A stretch of 64,000 nucleotides of DNA, taken from the NCBI GenBank assembly GCA_024699855.1, contig JAMPIQ010000007.1, forward strand, positions 40,915 through 104,914. Direction: 5' to 3'. Positions 47,180 through 57,606 of this stretch are shown here, one piece after another. The translations under genes were made by a program, and so were the position numbers. This stretch comes from Aphelenchoides besseyi (Eukaryota > Nematoda > Chromadorea > Rhabditida > Aphelenchoididae). Below the pieces are notes generated by a model that was not told the DNA's origin, made no database searches, and saw only the letters and a program-made list of their open reading frames with translations. Numbering within the stretch: position 1 is the first letter of the stretch; each line of letters begins with the position of its first letter.

Positions 47180-48858
47180 CACGCACACTTCCCTCCGTTG
47201 CCGTCATCGCCGACGCGCATTTTCATGACACGGCAGCCGATTTCGGATTTCCCGGCATCGAAATCGATGGTCAGCGTATCACCATGCGCAGCTGGTCGGA
47301 TACGCGTGAATCCACCCGGGTTTTCAATGAAAGCGCCGATGCATTGCATGCGGCGCTGGAAGAGGTGCGGCAGCGCGGCATTCGCCATGTGGTGCTGCTT
47401 GGCGACTATACCGATGATGGCCAGCGGGTGACGACCGAAACGCTGAAGAACATCCTGCAAAGCCACAGCGACGCCCACGGCACGGCCTTCTACGCATTGC
47501 CCGGAAACCACGATATTTTCGGCCCGCGCGGCCGGCACCATACCAAGGAGTTTTTGACGGAGAACGGCAAATGCCTTTCCGTTTCAAGCGATGCGGGGCG
47601 GGCCGGTGAGCGCGTCGTCGTGAACGACGGGATGTATTGCGAAGGCTATCCTGCAGGCCTTTGCCCTATGGCGGTTTTCGGTTATTTCCGCCAGCCGGAT
47701 TATCTGCATTGGGAAACCCCTTTCGGTGTTTCCGATGCGCCGGAGGGCCGGCTGTACGCGGTGTGTTCACCCGATGGGCGCAATGTCTACCGCCTGATGG
47801 ACGCCTCCTATCTGGTCGAGCCGGAGCCGGGCTTGTGGCTGCTGATGATCGACGCCAATATTTTCGAGCCGCTCGATGGTGAGTTCGAAGCGGGCGAGGA
47901 GACGGCTTTTATCGACAGCACCTCCGGTGGCTGGAATGCGCTTTTGCGCTGCAAGCCCTTCCTCATCGACTGGATCGCTGATGTGCGCCGCAGGGCGGAG
48001 CTGCATGGCAAGACATTGCTCGGCTTTTCCCACTATCCGGCGCTCGACCCTTTCGATGGCGCAAGTGGTGCGGAGGGCGCCCTGTTTGGTGAAACCAATG
48101 TCGTGCGCCGCACGCCGCGCAAGGCGGTGGAGGATGCGCTGTTACAGGCCGGGCTTGCCGTCCATTTCAGCGGGCACCTGCACGTGGAAGGCGTGACCCG
48201 GCGCGGGGAGGGCGAAAATTCGCTGACCAATATCGCAGTGCCGTCGCTCGTCGCCTTTCCGCCCGCCTTCAAGGTCGTCCACCCGTCGCGGCAGGCAATC
48301 CTTGTCGAGACGGTGGAGATGGCCGCGCTGCCGGTCAATGGCCGCATTTGCGATGGCTATGCACAGGAAACCGCACTGGCGGGCGAGGCAAACGACGTAG
48401 CTTTTGCCGCCGGCAATTACGGTGAATTTCTGCTGGGCCACAAGCGGGCGCTGATCAGGCACCGTTATTTCGCCAAGGAATGGCCGGCTGAGGTCGTCAC
48501 GGCAATCGCCGACAAAAGCGTTCGGGAGGTTCTCGGCCTGCTCGGAGGGGAAGGCCTCTTTTCGTCTGACGCTGCTGTCCTCTCCTTGGACCTGCCGATG
48601 TTCGAGCTGATTGCCGACTGGTATTGCCTGCGCCAGGGCGCAGGCTTGGCACTGCCGCATATCGCGCCGCAGCGGCTTTCCCTTTATCGAACGCTGGCGG
48701 AGCGCTTCGGCCGCGAGCCGGATCGTCACGATGGTTCGGTCGAAAGCTTTCTTGAAATCTTCTTCGGAGCCCTCGGCCTGTTTCTCGAGCGTGCCGAAAG
48801 CAGCCCGCGCGATCTGGAGCTTGGGCTTGTACCGCAGCGTGAACGGGTTGCGGTTTGA
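47173..48858 (+). CDS. Calcineurin-like metallophosphoesterase
   Basis: This intact 561-residue protein starts MLTRTLPSVAVIADAHFHDT. The dinuclear metal site is complete: D-x-H in ADAHFHD, GDYTDDG, GNHD, the histidine in GFSHYP and GHLH. An additional C-terminal region of about 200 residues (from EWPAEVVTAIADKSVREVLG) is helical and unassigned. There is no signal peptide, so the enzyme is cytoplasmic. Metallophosphoesterases of this type cut phosphodiesters or phosphomonoesters of varied substrates. Its start lies inside the end of the phosphatase gene. Confidence 0.85.
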   Translation: MLTRTLPSVAVIADAHFHDTAADFGFPGIEIDGQRITMRSWSDTRESTRVFNESADALHAALEEVRQRGIRHVVLLGDYTDDGQRVTTETLKNILQSHSDAHGTAFYALPGNHDIFGPRGRHHTKEFLTENGKCLSVSSDAGRAGERVVVNDGMYCEGYPAGLCPMAVFGYFRQPDYLHWETPFGVSDAPEGRLYAVCSPDGRNVYRLMDASYLVEPEPGLWLLMIDANIFEPLDGEFEAGEETAFIDSTSGGWNALLRCKPFLIDWIADVRRRAELHGKTLLGFSHYPALDPFDGASGAEGALFGETNVVRRTPRKAVEDALLQAGLAVHFSGHLHVEGVTRRGEGENSLTNIAVPSLVAFPPAFKVVHPSRQAILVETVEMAALPVNGRICDGYAQETALAGEANDVAFAAGNYGEFLLGHKRALIRHRYFAKEWPAEVVTAIADKSVREVLGLLGGEGLFSSDAAVLSLDLPMFELIADWYCLRQGAGLALPHIAPQRLSLYRTLAERFGREPDRHDGSVESFLEIFFGALGLFLERAESSPRDLELGLVPQRERVAV

Positions 48859-48890
48859 TCTGAAGATTTTTGCCCGGAAGGACATTTGGT

Positions 48891-49877
48891 CTAGCGTGCG
48901 GTGATGCGCTCGACCATGGAAACGGGCACAACATGAAGCCGGGTTTCCGGCTCATCGCTATCGAGCGCGGTCAAAACCTTCTCGGTCAGCGCGTCGAAAG
49001 ACTGGGCAACGGTCGTCAGCTGGTAGCTTTTCCAGCTGGCCTGCGGAATATCGTCGAAACCGACAATCGAGATATCTTCCGGCACCCGGCGGCCCATTTC
49101 CAGCCGGGCGGCGTCCATGAAACCAAGTGCCAGCAGATCAGTGACACAGAAGGCGCCGTCGATGGTCCTGTCCGCGAGCAATTCTCGGCCGGCCTGATAG
49201 CCACTGTCATAGCTGGTGGGGCCGCCGCACCATGGAATTACCTGGATACCCTCCATGGTCATGCACTCGGTGAAAGCGTTGACGCGGCGCAACTGCGCGG
49301 GCGTCTGGCTGCCGCTGGAGACAACCGCAACCTTTCTGCACCTGGCAGCTACAAGCCGCATGGCGGCCAGGTTGGCGCCGTGAGAATCGTCGCTCAGCAC
49401 CATATTCGTATCGGTGCGGTCCAGATGCTGGTTGATGAGGATGAGGCGCACGCCATTGGCGATGCATTCGTCGATAATAGAGGCCGGAGGTTCACCGGAA
49501 AGAACGATGATGGCCTGCGCGCGGAATTCGAAGAGACGCTCGATGAGCGGCGCGATGTCCTTGCGCGCATCTGCCGCATTCAGCAGCAGGCATTGCAGGC
49601 CACGGCGCAGGAGACCGATGCTGAGGAAATCGAGCTGTTTCGAAATGAAGGGAGAACTGAGATTTGCTCCGACAACACCAACGAGGTTGGAGCGGTCGTT
49701 ATTGAGGCCCTGCGCCAGACGGTTGACGCGATAGCCAAGTTCCTGCGCAGCTTTCAACACCCTGCGTCGGACGGCCTTGGATACGCTGCCGCCGGGAGTG
49801 AAGGTGCGTGAAACGGCGGAACGTGAGACACCCGCCTTTTTTGCTACTTCTTCGGCCGTTACGAACCCTTTCGCCAT
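48891..49877 (-). CDS. LacI family transcriptional regulator
   Basis: This intact 328-residue protein has the helix-turn-helix TAEEVAKKAGVSRSAVSRTF with the less usual TPGGSVS in the following helix, then a PBP-like ligand domain (LVGVVGANLSSPFISKQLDF). ISIVGFDDIPQASWKSYQLT is the standard C-terminal block. It is the last gene of the Ugp-like operon direction, 92 bp after the small membrane protein gene. It could regulate this operon or the convergent phosphatase operon. Confidence 0.9.
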   Translation of the reverse strand: MAKGFVTAEEVAKKAGVSRSAVSRTFTPGGSVSKAVRRRVLKAAQELGYRVNRLAQGLNNDRSNLVGVVGANLSSPFISKQLDFLSIGLLRRGLQCLLLNAADARKDIAPLIERLFEFRAQAIIVLSGEPPASIIDECIANGVRLILINQHLDRTDTNMVLSDDSHGANLAAMRLVAARCRKVAVVSSGSQTPAQLRRVNAFTECMTMEGIQVIPWCGGPTSYDSGYQAGRELLADRTIDGAFCVTDLLALGFMDAARLEMGRRVPEDISIVGFDDIPQASWKSYQLTTVAQSFDALTEKVLTALDSDEPETRLHVVPVSMVERITAR

Positions 49878-49898
49878 TCAGTCCCCCGTTGCGAATCC

Positions 49899-49953
49899 AC
49901 CTGTCTGATAGCACAGGTCAGATTGCAGCGACTATTCCAATCGAAATATTTCG
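49899..49953. promoter_or_regulatory. Two palindromes upstream of the lacI-type gene
   Basis: ACCTGT/ACAGGT arms (49899-49918, 8-bp spacer) and a perfect 12-bp palindrome CGAAATATTTCG (49942-49953) lie in the 92-bp gap between the lacI-type gene and the small membrane protein gene. Either could be an autoregulatory operator; neither has the usual central CG of LacI sites. Confidence 0.3.
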
Positions 49954-49969
49954 GGTGCTGTGGTCGCGG

Positions 49970-50191
49970 TCAGTCTTGCGGTTCCAGCGCGCCTGCCGCG
50001 GCCTCGGCACGCGCGGCGGCCTCTTTTGCTTCCCGCTCGGCGCGAGAGGCCGCTTCCGGGTTGCTCGAACTGTCATAACCTCCCATGGCGCGTTCCCCGA
50101 TGGCGATGTGGACATCCTTGAGCTGGATGACGACAAGACCGATGAGGATGGCTGCGCCGATAAGGAATACTGTTTTCCCGTTCATGGTCAT
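49970..50191 (-). CDS. Small single-span membrane protein
   Basis: This protein of about 73 residues starts MTMNGKTVFLIGAAILIGLV. One hydrophobic segment near the N-terminus is followed by a charged alanine-, glutamate- and arginine-rich helix (EAASRAEREAKEAAARAEAA) that may form a coiled coil. It is encoded between the ATPase and the lacI-type gene of the Ugp-like operon. No family recognised; it may be an accessory subunit of the importer or unrelated. Confidence 0.55.
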   Translation of the reverse strand: MTMNGKTVFLIGAAILIGLVVIQLKDVHIAIGERAMGGYDSSSNPEAASRAEREAKEAAARAEAAAGALEPQD

Positions 50192-50245
50192 TCGACTCCA
50201 CGCTTCGTGTTTGCCGACGGAGGAAACAGCCGGCAAAACTGCGGC

Positions 50246-51334
50246 TTAGCGGGTCAGGAGGCCGACGCCTGTTTCCGCATCGAAACAAATGCATATCGGA
50301 CGGGTCGATGTCGAGCGGCCGATCGTTTCACCGGCCTTGACTGCGCTGCGTCCCTGCACCGCGATGACCAGTTCGGTGGCGGTTCCCGTGGTGAGGAAAG
50401 TGGCCGAGCCGGTCGTCTCCACCGCGGAAACCGGCAGCGTCAATGCCGCCCCGGCTGCTGCGGCCGGCCGGATATGTTCCGGCCTGATGCCGACGATCAC
50501 ATCCTTGCCGGGCGGCAGGGAGGCCGGATTCCTGATCGATTGCTGCGGTTCGCCTTCGCCGAAGCTGAGCTGAAGGGATGCGCCATCCGGGCTGACGGTC
50601 GCCGGAATGAAATTCATGGCCGGCGAGCCGATGAAGCCGGCCACGAAACGATTGACCGGGCGGTCGTATAGTTCCAGTGGCGTGCCCTGCTGCTCGATCA
50701 CGCCGTCACGCATGACGACGACATGATCGGCCATGGTCATCGCTTCGATCTGGTCATGGGTGACATAGACCGAAGTGGCATGCAGGCGATCGTGCAGCGC
50801 GCGGATTTCCTTGCGCATGTGGACGCGTAGCGCCGCATCGAGATTGGAAAGCGGCTCATCGAACAGGAAAGCCTGCGGGTTGCGGATGATCGCACGGCTC
50901 ATGGCCACGCGCTGGCGCTGGCCGCCGGAGAGTTCGCGCGGATAACGCTTCATCAGCTTTGAAAGACCTGTTGTGGCGGCGACTTCTTCCGCCGCCTTGC
51001 GGGCCTCGGCCTTGGCGACACCGCGCATACGCAGCGAATAGGTGAGATTTTCCTCCACGGTCATATGCGGGTAGAGGGCATAGGACTGGAACACCATGGC
51101 CACATCGCGCTTGCGCGGCGGCACGCCGTTCATGAGCGTGCCGGCAATGCGCATGTCGCCGGCCGATATGGTCTCCAGCCCGGCGAGCGAGCGCAGAAGG
51201 GTGGATTTGCCGCAGCCCGACGGGCCGACAAGTGCGACGAAAGTGCCCTTCTTGATGGAAAGGTTGATGTTCTTCAGCGCATGGAAGGCGCCGTAATATT
51301 TGTTGACGCCGGAAAGTTCGATCTGAAGGGTCAT
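50246..51334 (-). CDS. Sugar ABC transporter ATP-binding protein, UgpC/MsmX-like
   Basis: This protein of about 362 residues starts MTLQIELSGVNKYYGAFHAL. Walker A is ALVGPSGCGKSTLLRSLAG, Q-loop AMVFQSYALYPHMTV, signature LSGGQRQRVAMSRAI, Walker B AFLFDEPLSNLD and THDQIEAMTMAD. The C-terminal TOBE domain has VGIRPEHIRPA. Between about 50280 and 50325 the protein is locally out of frame and then returns (ETIGRSTSTRPICICFDAET where family members have an LD-x-D...HLFDA block), implying two compensating indels. Start and upstream permease stop overlap (ATGA). Confidence 0.88.
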   Translation of the reverse strand: MTLQIELSGVNKYYGAFHALKNINLSIKKGTFVALVGPSGCGKSTLLRSLAGLETISAGDMRIAGTLMNGVPPRKRDVAMVFQSYALYPHMTVEENLTYSLRMRGVAKAEARKAAEEVAATTGLSKLMKRYPRELSGGQRQRVAMSRAIIRNPQAFLFDEPLSNLDAALRVHMRKEIRALHDRLHATSVYVTHDQIEAMTMADHVVVMRDGVIEQQGTPLELYDRPVNRFVAGFIGSPAMNFIPATVSPDGASLQLSFGEGEPQQSIRNPASLPPGKDVIVGIRPEHIRPAAAAGAALTLPVSAVETTGSATFLTTGTATELVIAVQGRSAVKAGETIGRSTSTRPICICFDAETGVGLLTR

Positions 51335-52158
51335 TTGAGCGCTCCTGAGGTCAGGCCGGAAACGATGCGGCGCTGCAAGAGAATGAAGAGGGCGAGAATG
51401 GGCGTCACATACATGGTCGCATAGGCCATGATGTTGCTCCATTCGCTGGTATTGGGGCCCATGAAGGAATTGAGACCGACACTCGCCGGCTGCAATTCGG
51501 CCGCCTGGATCATCGATTTCGAATAGACGAATTCACCGAAGGCCTGCATGAAGATGAGGATGGCGCTGACGAGAATGCCGTTTCTGGCAAGCGGCAGCAC
51601 GATGTTGAAAAACGCGCCGACCCGGGAATTGCCATCCACAAGTGCGGCCTCTTCCAGTTCCTGCGGCACGGCCATGAAGGTGGCGCGCACAAGCACCACG
51701 AAAAAGGGCATGCTTTTCGCCGCAATGGCGAGGATGACCGACAGGCGCGGATAATCCAGAAGCCCGAATTGCGAGAAGCCGACGAAGATTGGCGTGATCA
51801 TCAGCGATGCCGGCAGAACCTGCAGCATGAGGATGAGGAACAGGCCGATATCCACCCAGACATTGCGATAGCGCGCCAGCACATAGGCACAGCCGACGCC
51901 GAGAATGGTGATCAGCAGCACCGCGCTCGAAGCGATCAGCACCGAATTCCACAGGTATCGGCTCATGTTGCGACTGTTCCAGACATAGGCATAGGTCTGC
52001 CATTGCGGGTCCGTGGGCCAGAAGGCGGGCGGATTGGCGAACATTTCCGAGCCGCTTTTGAGCGAGGTCAGATACATCCAGTAAAGCGGGAAAAGGTAGA
52101 TGATGGCGAGCAGGATGGCGATGGCCAGCATCAGACGGTTGCGGGTCGTGATGCTCAT
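51331..52158 (-). CDS. Sugar ABC transporter permease, UgpE/MalG-like
   Basis: This intact 275-residue inner-membrane permease starts MSITTRNRLMLAIAILLAII. Six membrane segments are apparent. The EAA loop is ELEEAALVDGNSRVGAFFNI, where EEAALVDGNS is the typical MalG-type form, followed by IVLPLARNGILVSAILIFMQ. It overlaps the ATPase start and its own start overlaps the MalF-like permease end by 4 bp. Confidence 0.9.
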   Translation of the reverse strand: MSITTRNRLMLAIAILLAIIYLFPLYWMYLTSLKSGSEMFANPPAFWPTDPQWQTYAYVWNSRNMSRYLWNSVLIASSAVLLITILGVGCAYVLARYRNVWVDIGLFLILMLQVLPASLMITPIFVGFSQFGLLDYPRLSVILAIAAKSMPFFVVLVRATFMAVPQELEEAALVDGNSRVGAFFNIVLPLARNGILVSAILIFMQAFGEFVYSKSMIQAAELQPASVGLNSFMGPNTSEWSNIMAYATMYVTPILALFILLQRRIVSGLTSGALK

Positions 52159-53058
52159 CCGCGCACCTCATGCCGTGTGGAGCGCACATAAACGATGGAG
52201 GCCAGCATGACGAAAACGATCATGATGACGGAGATCGTGGCGCCCTTGCCGAAATCATATTGCCGGAAGGACAGGTCCCACGCCCAGTATTGCGCCACGT
52301 TGGAGCTGTTGTTCGGTCCGCCATCGGTAATGGCGGCGAAAAGATCGAATTGCTGCAGCGTAAAGATCAGCCCGAGCGAGACGATTGCACCGATGGTGGA
52401 GCGCATCATCGGCAGGGTGATGGTGTGGAAGCGCTGCCAGGCATTGGCGCCGTCCAGCTCCGCGGCTTCATAGAGATCGCCGGGGATGGAGGCGAGGCCG
52501 ACGGAAAGCAGGATCATGTTGAAGGACGTGCCGAGCCAGATATTGGCGATGACGACGGCCCAGAGCGAAAAAATTCGCATCGGAGCGCCAGAAGATATTG
52601 CCCGATATCAGGCCGCTTTCCCGCAGGAAGAAATTCAACACGCCGAAATCGCCCGAGAGGATCCAGTTCCAGATCGCGCCCACCACGAGGCCGGGCATGA
52701 CCCAGGACACGAGAAAAAGACCGCGCAGCCAGGTGGCGCCGGGAAAATTGACCCAGAAGAACAGCGCCAGACCGAAGCCGATAGCGAATTGCCCGGCAAT
52801 CGAGGCCACGACAAAGGTGACGGTGTTGAAAAGGATCGGCAATGTTTCCGGCTGCCGGAACAGATCGATGTAGTTCTTGAAGCCGACGAAGGGGCGCACG
52901 AAGGTGCCCAGGCTGAACATGTCGACTTCCTGAAAACTCATGACGATGTTGTAGATGAGCGGCAGCCCCGCCATGACGAACAGGAAGCCCAAAGGAAAGG
53001 CGACAAGGACGATATCGAAACCGCGACCGTCACTGACGCTGGAAAACAGTTTTTTCAT
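52155..53058 (-). CDS. Sugar ABC transporter permease, UgpA/MalF-like (frameshifted)
   Basis: Start MKKLFSSVSDGRGFDIVLVA at 53058. Membrane segments continue through FAIGFGLALFFWVNFPGATW. The frame shifts at an AAAAAA run near 52573 and resumes with LWAVVIANIWLGTSFNMILL and the EAA loop DLYEAAELDGANAWQRFHTI. The restored protein is about 300 residues, normal for MalF-like sugar permeases. Translationally coupled to the next permease. Confidence 0.85.
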
Positions 53059-53140
53059 GAAACATCCTCGCAAGCTCCAGTCGGGGCCGCCGCCGCTTGT
53101 CGCGGCAGGCAGCCCCACCGGGAGGAACTCCTTGGGTGGA

Positions 53141-53157
53141 GGCCGGAGAACCCGGCC
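53141..53157 (-). other. Intercistronic stem-loop after the sugar-binding-protein gene
   Basis: GGCCGG and CCGGCC pair around a 5-base loop, with additional complementary G- and C-rich sequence on both sides (53070-53165). It sits in the 110-bp gap between the binding-protein gene and the first permease gene. This is a common position for hairpins that stabilise the binding-protein mRNA or reduce read-through. Confidence 0.45.
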
Positions 53158-53168
53158 GCCCGCCCGGA

Positions 53169-54402
<1,234 letters not shown>

Positions 54403-54464
54403 AATCTCCTCCTCTTGGTTATCGTCTCTGCAATTTTCGAAAACCTTCTCCCAAAAGGCTTCCG

Positions 54465-55368
54465 TTATGTCGGATCGACGACGAAATCGCCGCCGCGGCA
54501 TTTTTTTCAGATAGTTCAGGCCATGCACCTGGCCCGTCATTTCCAGCGCATCGCGATAGACGGGGTCATGCCAGCCCTCGATATCAATGGAGCCGGACCA
54601 GCCGGCGAGGCGCAGTTCGGAAATAATGTCCGTCCAGTTGCTGTCGCCGAAACCCGGCGTGCGCATGAAGACGAATTTTTCCTTGCCGAAAATGCCGTGC
54701 TCGCGAATGACATCCCAGCGGATGGTCGCGTCCTTGCCGTGCACATGGAAAATCTTGTCCGCCCATTTGCGGATCTGCGGCAGCGGGTCGATCAGATAGA
54801 CCATCTGATGGCAGGGCTCCCATTCGATGCCGATATGCTCGTCCGGGGTTTCGTTGAAGATCAGTTCCCATGCGTCGGGATTGTGCGCGATGTTCCAGTC
54901 GCCGGTCTGCCAGTTGCCATCCATGGCGCAGTTTTCAAAGGCGATCTTCACGCCCTTGTCGGCGGCGCGTTTTGCAAGCTCGCTCCAGATTTGCCGGTAT
55001 CGGGGAAGGCTTTCCGGCAGCGGCCTGCCACGAAGCCGGCCCGTGAAACCGGCAACGCAGGTCGCGCCGAAATGGTGGGCATTGTCGATGCAGTCTTTCC
55101 AGCCCTGCAATGTCTCAAGGTCGATGTCTGTCTCCTCCAGCGGATTGCCGAACATGCCGAGCGTGCCGATGGTGATGTCGCGGTCGCCGATGGCGTCAAG
55201 GCAGCGCTTGCCGAGTTCGGCAAGGTTCTGGTCGTTGGTCGTCTGCCAGAAGAACGGCTCGAAGCTTTCAAAGCCGAGATCGGCGATCTGGCCGATGCGT
55301 TCGGCCGCCTGTCCCTTGGTGGCGCTGACCATGGTGCCGATGCGGATGGATGTTGCCGGATTACTCAC
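54465..55368 (-). CDS. Sugar phosphate isomerase/epimerase, xylose-isomerase-like TIM barrel
   Basis: Start MSNPATSIRIGTMVSATKGQ. TIM-barrel AP-endonuclease-2-type motifs: KIAFENCAMDGNWQTGDWNI, HIGIEWEPCHQMVYLID, IFHVHGKDATI and SGSIDIEGWHDPVYRDALEM, with E, D, H and E residues placed to bind a divalent metal. A T7/A7 run near 54501 shifts the frame close to the end; reading one base fewer ends the protein at 54465 with DFVVDPT. Such enzymes isomerise or epimerise sugars or inositols. It is encoded 5 bp after the Gfo/Idh gene. Confidence 0.82.
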
Positions 55369-55373
55369 GTCTT

Positions 55374-56422
55374 TCAGTCCTTATGCTGCAATGGGGAGAC
55401 ACGCTGGCCGAGGCGGGCGCTTTCGATCGCGCCGATCACCATGGCAAGGCTGTTGATGTTGTCGAAGGAGGCCGTTTCCGGCATCTCGCCCGTGCGGATG
55501 GACTCAAGAAACGAGAGAATGACGCTGGCATGGCCGCGCGTATCCTTCTCGGAAACGTCTTCGGAAAACGTTTACGGTCTTAAATCCACGCAGAAGCCCC
55601 TGGTCGTCACCGGCCACGGAGGCGGAGAAATTGTCTTCGCCGTCCCAGACGATCATGCCCTTGGAGCCGATCAGTCGCCAGCGCGCTTCCCAGCTGGTCC
55701 GCTCGCCTTCAGCGCACCAGGAGCCGCGATAGGTGAAGAAGACGACATCATTCGAGAACTCGAAAATGGCGTTGGCGCTTGCGCCATGGGCATACCATGA
55801 GCCGGCCGGGTTCTTCTCCACGCAGAAGACGGAGAGGGGTTTTTCATTGGCGACAAAACGGGCCGCGTCGAACGTGTGGATCGCCATGTCGAGAAGCAGG
55901 ACGTTTTTCATCTCCTCGCGGAAGCCGCCGAAATGCGGCCCAAGGAAGAAATCGCAATGGATGGCCGTCAAATCGCCGATGACGCCGTCTTCCAGCGCGC
56001 GGCGCAGCCGCCGGATTCCCGCCACAAACCGCCGATTTTGCACCACGGCATGAATTTTACCGGCCTTTTTCGCCAGTTCGACCAGCGTGGCGGCTTCCTC
56101 CATCGAGGCGGCAAGCGGCTTTTCGCTGAGCACATGGCACCCGGCCTCAAGACCGGCCTCAACCACGGCGAAGCGTGCCTGTGGGGATGACGATATCAAA
56201 AAGGATGTCGGCTTTCGTTTCAGCGAGAACCTCGCGCAGATCCGTGCCGATGACCGCGTCGGTAAGGGCGAATTCCTCGGCAAGCGCGCGTGCCGTGTTC
56301 TCGTTCAGGTCGACCACCCCGGCGATCCGGATCGCGCCGGCGATTTCCGGCGTGGATTGAATGGCGCGCAGCCAGCCTTTGGCCATGGCTCCGCACCCGC
56401 ATAAAACGGCATTGAATGTCAT
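55374..56422 (-). CDS. Gfo/Idh/MocA-family oxidoreductase (two frameshifts)
   Basis: Start MTFNAVLCGCGAMAKGWLRA with the Rossmann glycine pattern GCGAMA. A shift near 56180 leads to ARFAVVEAGLEAGCHVLSEK, the catalytic EKP block (SEKPLAASMEEAATLVELAK), then VVQNRRFVAGIRRLRRALED and DMAIHTFDAARFV. A second shift near 55573 (AAAA before CGTTTACGG) leads to a helical C-terminus ending at 55374. Restored length about 348 residues. NAD(P)-dependent oxidation of a sugar or cyclitol is the likely reaction. First gene of the operon, under the operator at 56468. Confidence 0.8.
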
Positions 56423-56467
56423 CTCATCTCCCCGGACTCTTTCGCAAACTCCTCTTTGCGCAGAGTG

Positions 56468-56483
56468 TCGTAAACGTTTACGA
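56468..56483. promoter_or_regulatory. LacI-family operator, 16-bp perfect palindrome
   Basis: TCGTAAACGTTTACGA is a perfect dyad centred on AACGTT in the 138-bp region between the divergent Gfo/Idh gene (start 56422) and lacI-type gene (start 56561). A related half (AAAACGTTTACGG) lies inside the Gfo/Idh gene near 55564-55576. The site is probably bound by the adjacent LacI protein to control both directions. Confidence 0.7.
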
Positions 56484-56560
56484 GACTACGCCGATGATGT
56501 TAGATATGTCAAGACCGTTAAGGGGCGCGTCGATTGCGCGCCGGGAGGGGAGGGGAGTGC

Positions 56561-57593
56561 ATGAAAGGAATTCGTCAGCTTGCCGATTATCTGGAGATAT
56601 CGATAGGCACTGTTTCCCGTGCCCTGAACGGCAAGCCGGATGTGAACGAAGAAACGCGGCGGCGTGTTCTGGAAGCGGCGGAAAAGCTGGGTTATGTCGC
56701 CAACCCAGTCCGGCCGTAGCCTCAGGCAGGGAACCACCAATGTCATCGGCCTGATGACCGGCAGCGACGCGCAGACCGTGGAGAACTCCGACAACTTTTT
56801 CCTCGGTGTGACGGACGGTCTGCAAAGCGTGTTTTCCGGACATAATCTCGATCTCATCGTTCTGCCCTGTCCGGGGGAAGAGGATCCGGATGAATATCTG
56901 AAGCGCATGTGTGGCGCGCCGCATGGTGGATGCGATGATCATTTCCGCGACGCGACGGATAGACAAACGTGTGGATTTCCTGAAAGCAGACCCGGCTGCC
57001 TTTCGTGGCGCTCGGACGGACCGCTTCCAGCGACACTCACGCCTGGATCGATCTCGATTTCGAGGGCGTCGCGAAAAATGCGGTCGACCGCCTTGCCGCT
57101 GCCGGTCATCGTTCGATTGCGGTGGCGGTGCCCGACAGCGATATCAATCTCGGTTACGTTTTTTCTCGAAGGATACAGGCGCGCGCTGGAAGACAATGGC
57201 ATCGCTTACGATTCCTCGCTGGTCATCCGCGCGAAATCGAGCGAGCAGGGCGGTTATCATGCCGCCAGCGAGTGGCTGCAGATGCGGCCCCGGCCAACGG
57301 CGATCGTGCTGATCTACGAATTGATGGCGGTCGGGCTTTATCGCCGGCTTGCGGAAGTGGGGCTGAAACCGGGGCGCGATCTCGCCGTCATCGGCTTCCG
57401 CGATGGCCCGCGCGGCCAGTTTCTGGAACCGCGGCTGACCAGTTTCCGCATGTCCCTGCATGATCTCGGCGTGACGGTGGCCCAGACGCTGCTATCGACC
57501 ATGCCGGCCTACGCGCCCTTTTACCCCGATCAGGCCCGCCATTGCGTGTGGCCCATGCTTCTGGTGGCCGGCGAGAGCGATCCTGCCCCATAA
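56561..57593 (+). CDS. LacI family transcriptional regulator (several frameshifts)
   Basis: Start MKGIRQLADYLEISIGTVSR behind GGGAGGGGAGGGGAG, with the helix-turn-helix at the very N-terminus and RRRVLEAAEKLGYVANP. The frame changes near 56706, 56915, 56985 and 57165. The ligand domain can be followed as TTNVIGLMTGSDAQTVENSD, FLEGYRRALEDNGIAYDSSL and RPTAIVLIYELMAVGLYRRL to 57593. Restored length about 344 residues. It is divergent from the Gfo/Idh-TIM barrel-ABC operon and is the likely repressor. Confidence 0.75.
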
Positions 57594-57606
57594 GGCCGCA
57601 GGGGCG

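Noticed and set aside
48870..49811. 313-codon plus-strand open frame
   Set aside because: Antisense to the intact lacI-type gene at 48891-49877.
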